Notes under the pieces: generated by a model
Told to the model about the DNA's origin: nothing
Seen by the model: only the letters and a program-made list of their open reading frames with translations
The model's database searches: none
Shown here: positions 33,723 to 43,091 of the stretch, one piece after another
How positions within the stretch are numbered: the first letter of the stretch is position 1
Layout of the letters: every line of letters begins with the position of its first letter
Program-made: the position numbers and the translations under genes
NCBI GenBank assembly: GCA_046590575.1
Contig: JBKJUS010000107.1
Coordinates: 1 to 64,000, forward strand
Source: DATLNF01 sp046590575
GTDB taxonomy: Bacteria > Actinomycetota > Actinomycetes > BP-191
Direction: 5' to 3'
DNA length: 64,000 nt

Positions 33723-35087
33723 TCAGCGCTTACCGGACGTCTTGGCTTGCTCGCTACGGATCTCCTTCGCCGACTTCACGCCGGCCTTGCCCCACTCGTT
33801 GCCGCGCTTCTTGCTGGTGTCGGTGCTGCGACGGAGTACGTCGTAGAACTTGTGCGTGATGTCGTTGAACTTGTTGTCTTCCACGGTCTCTCGAGACCAG
33901 CCACTGGAGGTCTCTCCGAGCTCATCCCAGCGCCGCTCGCGGTTGAGGTTGTTGTTGCTGAACTTGCGCAGGGGCCGAACGATGCCGCCCATCATCCGGG
34001 CCATCGTCGAGGAGACAAGCGAGCCGGGAGCACTCTTGTAGAACGGCGTGAACTTGTCCGGGAAGCCGGGCATCGTGCAGCCGATGCAGGCAGCGCCGGC
34101 GTTCATGCAGCCGCCGACGTGGTTGATCGCGCCGCGAGAGGCGATGTTGCAGTTGACGACCGGCCCCCAGCACCCGATCTCGACGAGGCACTCTGGGTCG
34201 CCGAACTCCTTGGCGAAGGAGCCTTCCTCGTAGTACGCGCCGCGGACGCAGTGCCGGTGCACGGTCTCGCCGAACAGCCAGGCCGGCCGGCCGAGTGCGT
34301 CGAACTCCGGCAGCGGACCGAAGCCCTGCAGGAAGTAGCAGATCGCGGCGATCGTCTCGGTGATGTTGTCGCCGACCGGAGAGCAGCCGGGGATGTTGAC
34401 CACCGGGACGCCGAACGAGCTGCGGTAGTCCTTGCCGAGGAAGTCCATGAGTCCCATGGACCCGGTCATGTTGCCCTCGGCGGCGGGGATGCCACCCCAG
34501 GTGGCGCACGTGCCGACCGCGATCGCGGCGGCTGCACCCGGGGCTAGGCGGGCGATCCACTCGCAGGTCGACACCTGGCGCAGTTCGCCATTGTGTCCCC
34601 ACGGCTCTTCGCCTTGGCCGGAGAAGTAACCGCCGGGCGTGACATCCATCGCGAGCGTCTCGTCAGAGGCAGAGCCCTCGAGGATGATGACGTAGGGCGC
34701 GTTGAGCGTGCCCTTGATCGCGTCCTCGTGCGCTCGGAGGTAGTGCGCTCCGGACTCGATGTTGAGCACCGGGTGGTGGAGGATCACCCGGGGCAGCCCG
34801 GGGTGCGCGCCGAGCAGCAGGCCCTCGACCGACGGGGAGGTGGCGCCGGTGGCGGCCACCGAGCAGCCGTCGCAGCTCATGCCGGCGAACCAGAACGCGT
34901 GCACAGCCTCAAGCGGGCCCAGCCGGCTACGCGGGCTCGCCTTCGCGATCGGCTCGAGGTAGGCCTCCATGGTGACCCGCGCGGGCATCCCGAAGTCGCC
35001 GAGCTCCTCGAAGTCGTGCCACTGGTCGACCGGACCGAGCCGGTCGAGTAGCTCCTCGGCCGGCGTGCGACGGACCGTCACTGCCAT
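33723..35087 (-). CDS. hhyS: [NiFe]-hydrogenase small subunit, group 1h-like
   Basis: 454 aa. Fe-S cluster ligands are visible in MSCDGCSVAA, GTCATWGG, IPGCSPV, HRHCVRGAYYEEG, VEIGCWGPVVNC and GGCMNAGAACIGCTMPGFPD. There is no Tat signal at the N-terminus, as in the known actinobacterial Hhy/Huc enzymes. The C-terminus is basic and Lys-rich (DTSKKRGNEWGKAGVKSAKEIRS). In this class the proximal cluster is reported to be held by three Cys and one Asp. First gene of the minus-strand hydrogenase operon, divergent from hypC across about 155 bp. Confidence 0.92.
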   Translation of the reverse strand: MAVTVRRTPAEELLDRLGPVDQWHDFEELGDFGMPARVTMEAYLEPIAKASPRSRLGPLEAVHAFWFAGMSCDGCSVAATGATSPSVEGLLLGAHPGLPRVILHHPVLNIESGAHYLRAHEDAIKGTLNAPYVIILEGSASDETLAMDVTPGGYFSGQGEEPWGHNGELRQVSTCEWIARLAPGAAAAIAVGTCATWGGIPAAEGNMTGSMGLMDFLGKDYRSSFGVPVVNIPGCSPVGDNITETIAAICYFLQGFGPLPEFDALGRPAWLFGETVHRHCVRGAYYEEGSFAKEFGDPECLVEIGCWGPVVNCNIASRGAINHVGGCMNAGAACIGCTMPGFPDKFTPFYKSAPGSLVSSTMARMMGGIVRPLRKFSNNNLNRERRWDELGETSSGWSRETVEDNKFNDITHKFYDVLRRSTDTSKKRGNEWGKAGVKSAKEIRSEQAKTSGKR

Positions 35088-35242
35088 GGGCGGAACCCCT
35101 TACGTATGTGACCGCTGCACCTACTGGCGAGGACCTTACAACGCGCGGCTCGCATTGTGAACGTAGGTGGACTATCCGTTTCGACCGAACATGAGCGACA
35201 CTGAGTGCCGGACACATCCACTGACCTCGGACGGAGTTTTGC

Positions 35243-35515
35243 ATGTGCCTCGGCATCCCCGGTGAGATCGTCGAGCTCGGGCCGGCAGACGAGCTCGCCA
35301 TGGTCAATGTGGGTGGCGTGCGCCGGCAGGTGAACGTTGGACTGCTGACGGGTGAGGACGCCGTCGGCGTCGGCGACTGGGTGCTGATCCACGTCGGCTT
35401 CGCGATGAGCAAGATCGACGAGGCCGAGGCCGCGTCGACATTGGAGTTCCTCCACAGCCTTGGGGCGACCTTCGACGAAGAGCTGGCCGCCCTGATTGAG
35501 AGCCAGATCGAATGA
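35243..35515 (+). CDS. hypC: Hydrogenase maturation factor HypC
   Basis: 90 aa. Starts MCLGIPGEIVEL with the catalytic Cys2 that binds the Fe(CN)2CO group with HypD, followed by VNVGGVRRQVNVGLL and VGDWVLIHVGFAMSKIDEAEA, the usual HypC core. GGACGGAG precedes the ATG. The stop overlaps the hypD start (ATGA). Divergent from the structural genes. Confidence 0.95.
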   Translation: MCLGIPGEIVELGPADELAMVNVGGVRRQVNVGLLTGEDAVGVGDWVLIHVGFAMSKIDEAEAASTLEFLHSLGATFDEELAALIESQIE

Positions 35516-36645
35516 AGTACGTCGACGACTTCAGGGACACCGGGACCGCGCGGGTGCTGCAAGCCCAGATCGCCAAGCTGGTTGATCCCGTCCGTCACTA
35601 CAAAGTCATGGAGGTGTGCGGAGGACACACGCACACCATCTACAAGCACGGCCTCGAAGATTTCCTGCCCGACAACGTCGAGCTGGTTCATGGCCCGGGC
35701 TGCCCGGTGTGCGTCATCCCGATGGGTCGGGTCGATGACGCCATCGCTCTCGCGCTGCGACCTGAGGTCACCCTCTGCTGCTTCGGCGACATGATCCGGG
35801 TGCCCGGCGGTGACGGCAGCCTGCTCGACGCCAAGGCGAGGGGGGCCGACGTACGCGTCGTGTACTCACCGCTTGACGCGCTGCGTATCGCCCGGTCCGA
35901 GCCGGACCGGCAGGTCGTCTTCCTCGCCATCGGGTTCGAGACCACGGCCCCGTCCACCGCGATGACTCTGCTGCGGGCCAGAGCGGAGGGCATCGGCAAC
36001 TTCTCAGTGTTCTGCAACCACGTGACGATCGTTCCGCCGCTCAGAGCGATCCTCGAGTCGCCGGACCTGCGCCTGGACGGCTTTCTCGGCCCGGGCCACG
36101 TCGCCGTCGTCGTCGGCTGTCGGCCACTGGAGTTCGTGGCCACCGAGTGGCACAAGCCGATCGTCGTCACGGGTTTCGAGCCGTTGGACATCCTGCAGGC
36201 CGTGTACCTGGTCCTCAAGCAGGTGGCTGAAGGGCGTGCCGAGCTGGAGAACCAGTATTCGCGCGTGGTGCCCTACGCCGGCAACCCCCGGGCGCTGCAG
36301 GTGATGTCCGAGGTGTTCGAGCTGCGCCCGCACTTCGAGTGGCGGGGGTTGGGCTTCATTGCGCGGTCGGCGCTGGCGCTGTCCGAGGTGTGGGCGGACT
36401 TCGACGCGGAGCAGCGCTTCGGCGTGCCCGGTGTGCGGGTGGCCGATCCGAAGGCCTGCCAGTGCGGCGAGGTGCTCAAGGGCGTCCTGAAGCCCTGGGA
36501 GTGCAAGGTGTTCGGCACGGCGTGCACTCCGGAGACGCCGATCGGCACCTGCATGGTGTCCTCCGAGGGAGCGTGCGCGGCGTACTACAACTTCGGCCGC
36601 TTCGCCCGCGAACGGATGCCCGTGCACGTCGAGATCGGGCGATGA
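35512..36645 (+). CDS. hypD: Hydrogenase formation protein HypD
   Basis: 377 aa, the full family length. The N-terminal MEVCGGHTHTIYKHG carries the active-site Cys, GPGCPVCV the conserved CxxC, and the C-terminal [4Fe-4S] cysteines occur in CQCGEVLKG, CKVFG, CTPETPIGTCMVSSEGACAAYY. HypD assembles the Fe(CN)2CO cofactor with HypC and HypE. ATGA overlaps on both sides place it in one hypCDE operon. Confidence 0.95.
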   Translation: MKYVDDFRDTGTARVLQAQIAKLVDPVRHYKVMEVCGGHTHTIYKHGLEDFLPDNVELVHGPGCPVCVIPMGRVDDAIALALRPEVTLCCFGDMIRVPGGDGSLLDAKARGADVRVVYSPLDALRIARSEPDRQVVFLAIGFETTAPSTAMTLLRARAEGIGNFSVFCNHVTIVPPLRAILESPDLRLDGFLGPGHVAVVVGCRPLEFVATEWHKPIVVTGFEPLDILQAVYLVLKQVAEGRAELENQYSRVVPYAGNPRALQVMSEVFELRPHFEWRGLGFIARSALALSEVWADFDAEQRFGVPGVRVADPKACQCGEVLKGVLKPWECKVFGTACTPETPIGTCMVSSEGACAAYYNFGRFARERMPVHVEIGR

Positions 36646-37715
36646 GCCGGACCGAGTCCGAGGTGCAGGCCGGCATCGAGCGCGCTCGTCGGGCGCGGCC
36701 CCGATTGCGTGACGAGCGCATCACGATGGCGCACGGCGCGGGAGGCAAGGCCAGCGCGACGCTGATCGAGGCCCTCTTCCTGCCGGCGTTGCACAATCCT
36801 TCGCTCGCCATGCTGTCCGATGCTGGGCTGGTCGATGTGCCGGGCGGCACGCTGGCGATGTCGACCGACGCGTACGTCGTACGCCCGCTGCGTTTCCCAG
36901 GTGGCTCCATCGGCGAGCTCGCCGTCAATGGCACGATCAACGACTTGGCTGTCTCTGGAGCCCGAGCACTCGCACTCTCGCTGGCCTTCGTGCTCGAAGA
37001 GGGCTTGGACATGGAGGTGCTCAGGGCAGAGGTGGCTGCCGTTGCTAGCGCCGCAGCAGCCGCGGGCGTGCCGGTTATCACCGGGGACACCAAGGTGGTC
37101 GAGCGCGGAAAGGCCGATGGGATGTACGTCGTCACCACGGGTGTCGGCGTAGTCGAGCTCGCCGGCCTCGGTGCCACGGCGATGCGCCCGGGTGACAAGG
37201 TCCTCCTCTCCGGGGCGGTCGGTGACCACGGGATCGCCATCCTGCTGGCCCGCGGTGACCTCGGTCTCGAGGCCGACGTCGAGTCCGACACGAAGCCACT
37301 GTGGTCGGCGGTGAAGACGCTGGGGGAGGCGGCTGGCTCGGGGTTGCGAGTCATGCGCGACGCGACCCGGGGCGGGGTTGCGACAGTCCTCAACGAGCTG
37401 GCCCAGGCGGCTGACCTCGGCGTCGTGGTCGACGAAGGTGCCGTGCCCGTGCACACCGCCGTACGTGGGGCGTGCGAGCTGCTCGGCCTTGATCCACTCT
37501 ACGTCGCCAACGAGGGCTTGTTGGTGGCTGTCGTCGCGCCCGGGGTCGCCGATGAGGCTCTGGCGGCACTGCAGGCGATGCCCCGCGGAGGGGAGGCAGC
37601 TGTGGTCGGAGAGATCGCCGCTGAGCCGCCTGGGATGGTGCTGGTCCGCACTGAGGTTGGTGGGCACCGAATCATGGACATGCTGATCGGCGACCCGCTG
37701 CCCCGGATCTGCTGA
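36642..37715 (+). CDS. hypE: Carbamoyl-phosphate-derived cyanide-forming protein HypE
   Basis: 357 aa from the ATG at 36642, inside the hypD stop. MAHGAGGKASATLI is the ATP-binding start of the family, GDTKVVERGKADGMYV and MRDATRGGVATVLNE follow, and the protein ends in PRIC, whose Cys accepts the carbamoyl group and is dehydrated to thiocyanate. HypF, the carbamoyl donor, and HypA/HypB are not in the window. Confidence 0.95.
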   Translation: MSRTESEVQAGIERARRARPRLRDERITMAHGAGGKASATLIEALFLPALHNPSLAMLSDAGLVDVPGGTLAMSTDAYVVRPLRFPGGSIGELAVNGTINDLAVSGARALALSLAFVLEEGLDMEVLRAEVAAVASAAAAAGVPVITGDTKVVERGKADGMYVVTTGVGVVELAGLGATAMRPGDKVLLSGAVGDHGIAILLARGDLGLEADVESDTKPLWSAVKTLGEAAGSGLRVMRDATRGGVATVLNELAQAADLGVVVDEGAVPVHTAVRGACELLGLDPLYVANEGLLVAVVAPGVADEALAALQAMPRGGEAAVVGEIAAEPPGMVLVRTEVGGHRIMDMLIGDPLPRIC

Positions 37716-38695
37716 TGTCGATCGTGGCGGCCGCCCGCAAGGTGGCCGAGCGGCTGGGCGGTGGAGGGACGCTGCTCGTGCACGGCGAGGGCGAGTGGGC
37801 GCTCGACGCGCACCACGTCTCCGTCGAGTTCGTCCACCCGGTAATCGTCGGGAAGCGGTCCTTTCCGGCGATGGTCGTGACGGACCCAGCCGCCCTCGTC
37901 GTGGTCGCGCGGCCGGGTGACGTCGTGCTGACTCTCGGGGCAGCGCTGGAGATGGTCGATGCGGCGCGTCGGGCCGATCTGCCGGTGGTCCCCTTGGTGG
38001 CGCAGCGCAAGGACGACATGGTGGCGCAGTACCACCTGCTCTGGGAGCTGGCCCACCTCTTTCTCGAAGATGGGGGGATCACTGAGGACGCGGATCTGGC
38101 GTTTCTCTACGGCAGCGCCGACGCGGCGGACCTCGAGCGCGGCGCGGAGCAGTCGTGCGCGGCAAAGTCACGCGAAATCGGAGAGCTTCGCCGCCAGGTT
38201 TTGGAGCAGCAGGACGCCGCGCTCGACGCGTGCGCCCGGTTGATCGCCGGTCGTGTCCGCGAGGGTGGGCGAGTGCTGACCTTCGGCAACGGCGGCAGTG
38301 CCACGGACGCCGCGTCGGTCGCTGCTGCGTTCCGCCGCTGCGGAGTGGCCGCGCACTGCCTCACCGATGAGCCGGCGGTGCTGACTGCACTAGCCAACGA
38401 CGTGGGCTTTGAGGTCGTCTTCGCCCGTCAGGTGGCAACGTTCGGGGGAGCGCTCGACGTGGCCATCGGGCTCTCGACGAGCGGCGGGTCAACCAACCTG
38501 CTCGCAGCGTTTGTCCAGGCACGAGAGCGCGGGTTGCTCACCGTGGGCTTTGCCGGGTACGACGGTGGTGCGATGGCGTCCGCTGGCACCATTGACCACC
38601 TGTTCGTCGTGCCTTCGGAGAGTGTCCACCGGATCCAAGAAGCGCAGAGCTCGCTCTATGCCGAGCTGGTCGAGCGGGCGGCGGCGCTCAGGTAG
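37715..38695 (+). CDS. SIS-domain (GmhA-like) protein linked to hypCDE
   Basis: 326 aa. The C-terminal half is a GmhA-type SIS domain: LTFGNGGSATDAASVAAAF (phosphosugar loop), ALANDVGFEVVFARQV, LSTSGGSTNLLAAF and RIQEAQSSLYAELVE. The N-terminal ~150 aa are a second domain with a SIS-like pattern (HPVIVGKRSFPAMVV, PGDVVLTLG). GmhA isomerises sedoheptulose-7-phosphate, but here the gene is fused into the hyp operon (TGATG overlap with hypE), so a role in hydrogenase maturation or regulation is more likely. The 3' end overlaps the convergent gene at 38688 by 8 bp. Confidence 0.78.
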   Translation: MSIVAAARKVAERLGGGGTLLVHGEGEWALDAHHVSVEFVHPVIVGKRSFPAMVVTDPAALVVVARPGDVVLTLGAALEMVDAARRADLPVVPLVAQRKDDMVAQYHLLWELAHLFLEDGGITEDADLAFLYGSADAADLERGAEQSCAAKSREIGELRRQVLEQQDAALDACARLIAGRVREGGRVLTFGNGGSATDAASVAAAFRRCGVAAHCLTDEPAVLTALANDVGFEVVFARQVATFGGALDVAIGLSTSGGSTNLLAAFVQARERGLLTVGFAGYDGGAMASAGTIDHLFVVPSESVHRIQEAQSSLYAELVERAAALR

Positions 38696-39329
38696 CGGCA
38701 GCCACTGCTGCAGCAGGCTCCTCGACGGCCACCAGTCCGACGGCGTCCGGGTCGAATTCCGCTGATCCCCGACCGGTGAGCCGGTCGAACTCATCCAGCA
38801 GCTCGGTGAGAAAGGAGACCAGGGCAGCGGCGTACGCGGCGGCGTGGGCGGCGGCGAAGAGGAACAGGTCGTCGTAGGCGTCGGCCCGCACCCGCGCCGC
38901 GGCCAGGTCGGCAGCGGCTTGGCACTCCCGTTCCACGAAGCTGTCGTCGTACCACCCGCGTTCCGCGTCGGTGCTCCGCGACCACCATGCCTGCGAGGTG
39001 GACCGCACCCGACCCCGCGTCCGGTCGGCGCACCAGCGAGCGAGGCCCGCGTCGACCGTTTCGTCGATCCGTGCGGTGCCGGTCAGGCGAGGGATGAGGG
39101 GGACCAGCAGGTCGCGATGTTCGTCGTCCAGTCGGTCATTGATGATTTGCGCGGCGCGAGCAATCCGCGGGTGCGTGCAGGCGGGATGGTCACTCCACTG
39201 CTCACCAGCGAGGAAGCTGACCAGCTCCATGACGCACCCACCGTCATCGACGGCCGGGTGCGCACCGGCTGACAGCATTGGTGCACGACGTCCTTCGACC
39301 ATGGGGCACTCCACCTTGTCGTCGACCAC
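38688..39329 (-). CDS. Conserved actinobacterial protein of unknown function
   Basis: 213 aa from GTG 39329. Later starts at 39302, 39275 and 39230 are possible, but the motif SAGAHPAVDDGGCVMELVSFLAGEQWSDHPACTHPRIA, which I recognise as a recurrent N-terminal signature of an uncharacterised actinobacterial family, needs at least the start at 39275. The middle is charged and Trp-rich (STSQAWWSRSTDAERGWYDD); the rest is an Ala-rich helical region (AAAHAAAYAAALVSFLTELLDEFDRL). No membrane segment. Function unknown. Confidence 0.6.
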   Translation of the reverse strand: MVDDKVECPMVEGRRAPMLSAGAHPAVDDGGCVMELVSFLAGEQWSDHPACTHPRIARAAQIINDRLDDEHRDLLVPLIPRLTGTARIDETVDAGLARWCADRTRGRVRSTSQAWWSRSTDAERGWYDDSFVERECQAAADLAAARVRADAYDDLFLFAAAHAAAYAAALVSFLTELLDEFDRLTGRGSAEFDPDAVGLVAVEEPAAAVAAAT

Positions 39330-39397
39330 GTGAAGCCACCATGCGCGACTCGGGTCCTCCTGACAAGGGGGGTATTTCCTGGCCTCGTTCGGAGTGG

Positions 39398-41425
39398 TTA
39401 GCCGGTGAGCGCTCGGCGGACGAATCGGTCCAGCCGGATCTCGGAGTATGACGCGAGCCCACGCTCGACAGAGGCGACATCGCGCTCGGCGAGGCCGTTC
39501 ACTCGCTGCGCCTCGGTGAGCTCGCGGACCAGTCGCTCTCGGACTAGCGCCGCCTTGTGGCGACCCCCTGATGCGTGGCGGTCCAACCGTGACTGCCGGA
39601 CGGCCTCCCGGCGGCGCACCGACGCCGCGTAGGTCGCGGCGTCGGCGGGCAGCTGCGCATTGCGTTCGTCCAGCACCTTCGCTTGCCGGTAGTACTTGGC
39701 CCGGATCGCAGCCGCGAGAGCGCTCGGGAGCGCGGCGGGCTGCGTGGCACGTGCTGCAGTTTCGGTATCACGGCGCCAGGCGCGGATCGTCTGGATCCGG
39801 TCGAAGCCGAAGCCGGGCACCCGCCTCGTCTGGCCGGACCGAATCCAGAAGAACGCGCTGTGGTCGAATCGACCCTCCACCCGCGCGGGAGTCACCGTCG
39901 TGAAGTCCGCCGCCGTCCGGATGCCGGACGCGGCGAGCGCGCGGAGGGAGCGGGACGGAAGTCCCTGCAGATGTCGAGGGTCCAGCGGCGTAGCGGCGAG
40001 CGCGCCGATCACGTGAGCACGCTGCAGCAGCCTCAGGGAGTTGGCGAGCTCGCTGAGCTCGGCACCGCGCAAGGCAGCGCGCTCCATCTCGTACGCCGTG
40101 CGTCGGTGTGCGACCCAGCGCTCAATGTCGGCGAGCTCAGCGCGCTGCTGCTCAGTCTGGTCGGTGGATCGTGAACCACGAGGGCCGTCACGACGGTCCC
40201 ATTCGCGATCGTGGGCGCGCAGGGCCACTTCGGCGGCCTCAACGGCGATGGATGCGAGACGGGCTGTCCGGCGACGATCGCGCACTACGGCGCCCTGGCA
40301 TCGGCGACGGCGGTACTCGGGCGTGGATAAGAAGAACAGCCACTGAGTGACCGTGCTCGCGACCGCGACGAGCGCGACCAGGAGTGCAGCCGCACTCCCC
40401 GCAACAATGCCTGACACTGCGAGAATGAGGACGATCGCAGCCAGCACCGGCATCGCCCATGCCGCGGTTCTAGTCGGCGCCCCGACCTCGCGGAACCGGA
40501 CGGTGAGGTCGGCGGGAACCATCCCCGCTGTGGAGTCGAGTGGGGGGACGCTGCCGCGCTGCGCCTCCTCGCAGATCCGGCGCAAGGCATCTCCGGCGTC
40601 GCGCAAAGGGGGCAGGTCATGCTCCTGCAGGGCGCGGCGGGCTGGCGTGGTAGGCCCTCCGAAGTCGGTCTGGCGGAATAGGAGGCAGTCGTCACCCCCA
40701 TCGAGCGCGATCCACAGACTGGGGTCGTGCACCAAGGCGACGAGGCAGAGGTGGATGACCCAGCACGAGAAGGCATCGACCTGCGGGCCGAAGTCCTCGA
40801 GCCGACGGCCCGGCGGCTGGTAGTGCGGGTGCCCGCGCTCGGTGCCCGTGCACCCGTCGAGTGCGGGCACGTACATCCCGTCGTAGTCGATGAGGCGCAG
40901 AGTGCCGTCCTCGGTCACCAGCAGGTTGCCGTGCTGCAGGTCGCCGTGTGCCAGGCCGTCCAACCGTAGTGAGCCCACGAGAGCGCCGAACTGCTTGGCG
41001 AGGGCGGCCAGCCGCTCCGGCTCCCACAGATGCGTTTCGATGTAGCCGATGAGGCTCTGAGCTTCGACCCACTCCATCTTCAGCGCTGGATACCAGCGGC
41101 CGTACACCCGGACACCGCGCTCGAGCAGCTCGAAGCCGACGGCCCACGGACGTGGTCGCGCTCGCAGCTCCTCGCCGATCGCGGCGTAGCGCCGCTGCTG
41201 GTCCGGGGCGAACCGGGTGAAGCACTTCACCGCGAAACGCTGGCCGGTCGGCGTCACGACCCGGAAGACGCTGGCGAAGTTGCCGCTGCGCGGCCGCGGG
41301 AGACCAATGGAGTCCAGCTCGACGACGCCCGCTGCCAGGTCCGGGTCGGCAAAACAGGACGCCGGGTTCTGCAGCGCGTCGCGGTAGTCCGCGCCCGTCG
41401 GGAAGCTGGTCGGCAGGAGTGTCAT
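39398..41425 (-). CDS. YegI-like protein kinase with membrane segments and helix-hairpin-helix region
   Basis: 675 aa. The kinase domain shows FAVKCF (Lys of VAIK), HGDLQHGNLL (catalytic loop) and LIDYDGM (DFG position reads DYD). Two membrane segments follow (WAMPVLAAIVLILAVSGIVAGSAAALLVALVAVAST), then a coiled-coil region and a helix-hairpin-helix-like segment (LQGLPSRSLRALAASGIRTAADF ... VPGFGFDRIQTIRAWRR). The same combination occurs in E. coli YegI. It is ATGA-coupled to a PP2C phosphatase and that gene to a vWA protein, the yegI-yegK-yegL arrangement. Likely a stress or envelope signalling triad. Confidence 0.8.
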   Translation of the reverse strand: MTLLPTSFPTGADYRDALQNPASCFADPDLAAGVVELDSIGLPRPRSGNFASVFRVVTPTGQRFAVKCFTRFAPDQQRRYAAIGEELRARPRPWAVGFELLERGVRVYGRWYPALKMEWVEAQSLIGYIETHLWEPERLAALAKQFGALVGSLRLDGLAHGDLQHGNLLVTEDGTLRLIDYDGMYVPALDGCTGTERGHPHYQPPGRRLEDFGPQVDAFSCWVIHLCLVALVHDPSLWIALDGGDDCLLFRQTDFGGPTTPARRALQEHDLPPLRDAGDALRRICEEAQRGSVPPLDSTAGMVPADLTVRFREVGAPTRTAAWAMPVLAAIVLILAVSGIVAGSAAALLVALVAVASTVTQWLFFLSTPEYRRRRCQGAVVRDRRRTARLASIAVEAAEVALRAHDREWDRRDGPRGSRSTDQTEQQRAELADIERWVAHRRTAYEMERAALRGAELSELANSLRLLQRAHVIGALAATPLDPRHLQGLPSRSLRALAASGIRTAADFTTVTPARVEGRFDHSAFFWIRSGQTRRVPGFGFDRIQTIRAWRRDTETAARATQPAALPSALAAAIRAKYYRQAKVLDERNAQLPADAATYAASVRRREAVRQSRLDRHASGGRHKAALVRERLVRELTEAQRVNGLAERDVASVERGLASYSEIRLDRFVRRALTG

Positions 41426-42189
41426 CGGCTGCTTGCCGGCTCGAGCACCAGGGCGGTCACGTCGTCGTCGCGCATCTCACCGGTACGCCGCAGTCCGCTT
41501 GCCCAGGCGCGCTGGGCCGTCCGACCCTCCCGGGCAACCTCAGTGAGGTGGTCGACCGGGGGTGAGTTCTGCTCGCACTGCGCAAGAAACCACTGCGCCA
41601 CCGCGTCGGTGGCTAACACGAATCGGTCCCCGGTCATCCACGCACCTTGCATCAATTCGACCTCTGGTGCAGCACCGAGGCTCGACACGAGCGCGGGTCG
41701 GTTGCCGAAATCCGCCGCCGCCGTGAGCGGAAAAGCGGTCAGGAGACGACCGTCACGGAGGTGGAACAGGCAAGCGTCGCCGACCGCGGCGCAGCTGAAC
41801 TGGCCCCCAGCCGCGTCGGCTTCAGAAGTCAGCTCCAGTGACAGCACGGTCGCCCAGGCGCCGCGCTCCAGCTTCGCCTGCTCGTACCAGCGGATCGGTG
41901 TGCCGCGCCGGGCCCGGGCGTCGCGGTAGCGACCGACGGCTGCGGGCCACGCGGCGACCGCGCGTTCGACCGCAATGTGGATGTCCGCTGGGGTTGCCCG
42001 GGTGCAGCAGCGGACCAGCAGCTGCGCCCACAGGCCGGCCAGCACGCTCTCGGTCGCACCGTCGGCCACCGCTGCCTGGAGACGGGGAACCGCCTCCTCC
42101 ACGATTCGGTGGGGCCAGGAGGCGTCTTCGTACTCGCGGTCGGTGCTGCCCTCTTTGGGAACCCGGACGCGTGCCAGCTGGGCGCGCAC
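41422..42189 (-). CDS. PP2C-family Ser/Thr phosphatase (YegK/PphC-like)
   Basis: 255 aa. Metal-binding PP2C motifs are short but recognisable: EDASWPHRIVEEAV (N-terminal acidic), VADGATESV (DG motif), FSCAAVGDACLFHLRDGRLLTAFPL and FVLATDAVAQWFL (ATDG-like), MRDDDVTALVLEPA (DD-T/V at the end). It probably dephosphorylates targets of the neighbouring kinase. ATGA overlap with the kinase; its ATG is the last base of the vWA gene stop. Confidence 0.78.
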   Translation of the reverse strand: MRAQLARVRVPKEGSTDREYEDASWPHRIVEEAVPRLQAAVADGATESVLAGLWAQLLVRCCTRATPADIHIAVERAVAAWPAAVGRYRDARARRGTPIRWYEQAKLERGAWATVLSLELTSEADAAGGQFSCAAVGDACLFHLRDGRLLTAFPLTAAADFGNRPALVSSLGAAPEVELMQGAWMTGDRFVLATDAVAQWFLAQCEQNSPPVDHLTEVAREGRTAQRAWASGLRRTGEMRDDDVTALVLEPASSR

Positions 42190-43028
42190 TAGCGAACGTC
42201 GCCGGCCTGGGTGCCGATGTCGAGGAACTGCACCACAGCGGTCACGTCCGCGTTGAACACGAAGCCGCGGGTGGCTTCGGAGACCCGGTATCCCTGCTGC
42301 TCGGCGAAGGTGCGCATGTGCCCCGGGAGCAGGCTCGACATCGCGAAGAGGGTGCGGGCATATGGATCGGGAAGACCGACCTCGGTGTCGGGGAAGGCCA
42401 CCGGAGCGGAGCGGTCGGAGGAGACGTGCAGGTTGAAAAGCAGCACCCGGCCGTCCTCGCTGCTGAGCTCACGAACAGCTTCAGCTGCTGGTGAGGGGTC
42501 ACCCTCGGACGACTCGCCGTCGGTCAGGTTGAGCACGACCGGCGGGAAGCAGCGGGGGTGCTCCGCAAGCCACCCAGCAAGGGTGGTCCGAGCTAGCTCG
42601 AGAGCTTGCGGCATCGGGGTTCCGCCGTCGGCCCGCGGCTCTACCCACGTCGGGAACTGCACAGTGGTGGCGACCAGGCCCCCGGCGCCGTCCGGCACCA
42701 TCTTCTTGCGCTCCTCGAGCCGGGTGGGTGAGTCGGCAACCTCGCTGAGTGGGACGAGCAGCCGGTCTGCGAGAGACCCGCCGAGAGCGGGTCCCAGAGT
42801 GGCGCCGTACCCAATGACCCCGATGTGGAAGTAGTCGCGCACGCCCTCTTCCTTGGCACATTTGACTGATAGCTCGGACAACAGCCGGTTGAGGGAATCA
42901 GCGACGACATCAGACTTGCGCTGCGGCACCTCGCCGCCGCCGATCCGATCGGACATCGACGCGGACTGGTCGAGCAAGAATAAGAAGCACGTCGGATTGC
43001 CGCGGCTGATCTGCGCCGTGTACGCCAT
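42189..43028 (-). CDS. vWA-domain protein (YegL/TerY-like)
   Basis: 279 aa. A MIDAS site is present: FLLDQSASMSDRIGG (DxSxS) at about 18-32, with Thr and Asp candidates in DGGTPMPQALELA and VLNLTDGESSEGDPS. It is first of the vWA-PP2C-kinase triad. In Ter/TerY-type loci such triads are linked to metal or phage stress, which is a context statement and not shown here. Confidence 0.82.
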   Translation of the reverse strand: MAYTAQISRGNPTCFLFLLDQSASMSDRIGGGEVPQRKSDVVADSLNRLLSELSVKCAKEEGVRDYFHIGVIGYGATLGPALGGSLADRLLVPLSEVADSPTRLEERKKMVPDGAGGLVATTVQFPTWVEPRADGGTPMPQALELARTTLAGWLAEHPRCFPPVVLNLTDGESSEGDPSPAAEAVRELSSEDGRVLLFNLHVSSDRSAPVAFPDTEVGLPDPYARTLFAMSSLLPGHMRTFAEQQGYRVSEATRGFVFNADVTAVVQFLDIGTQAGDVR

Positions 43029-43091
43029 GGTCCTGCCTCTCGCAGCGGCTGGCCGAGTGGCCAGGGTAACCCGAGGTTCAGCCGCTTGCCG

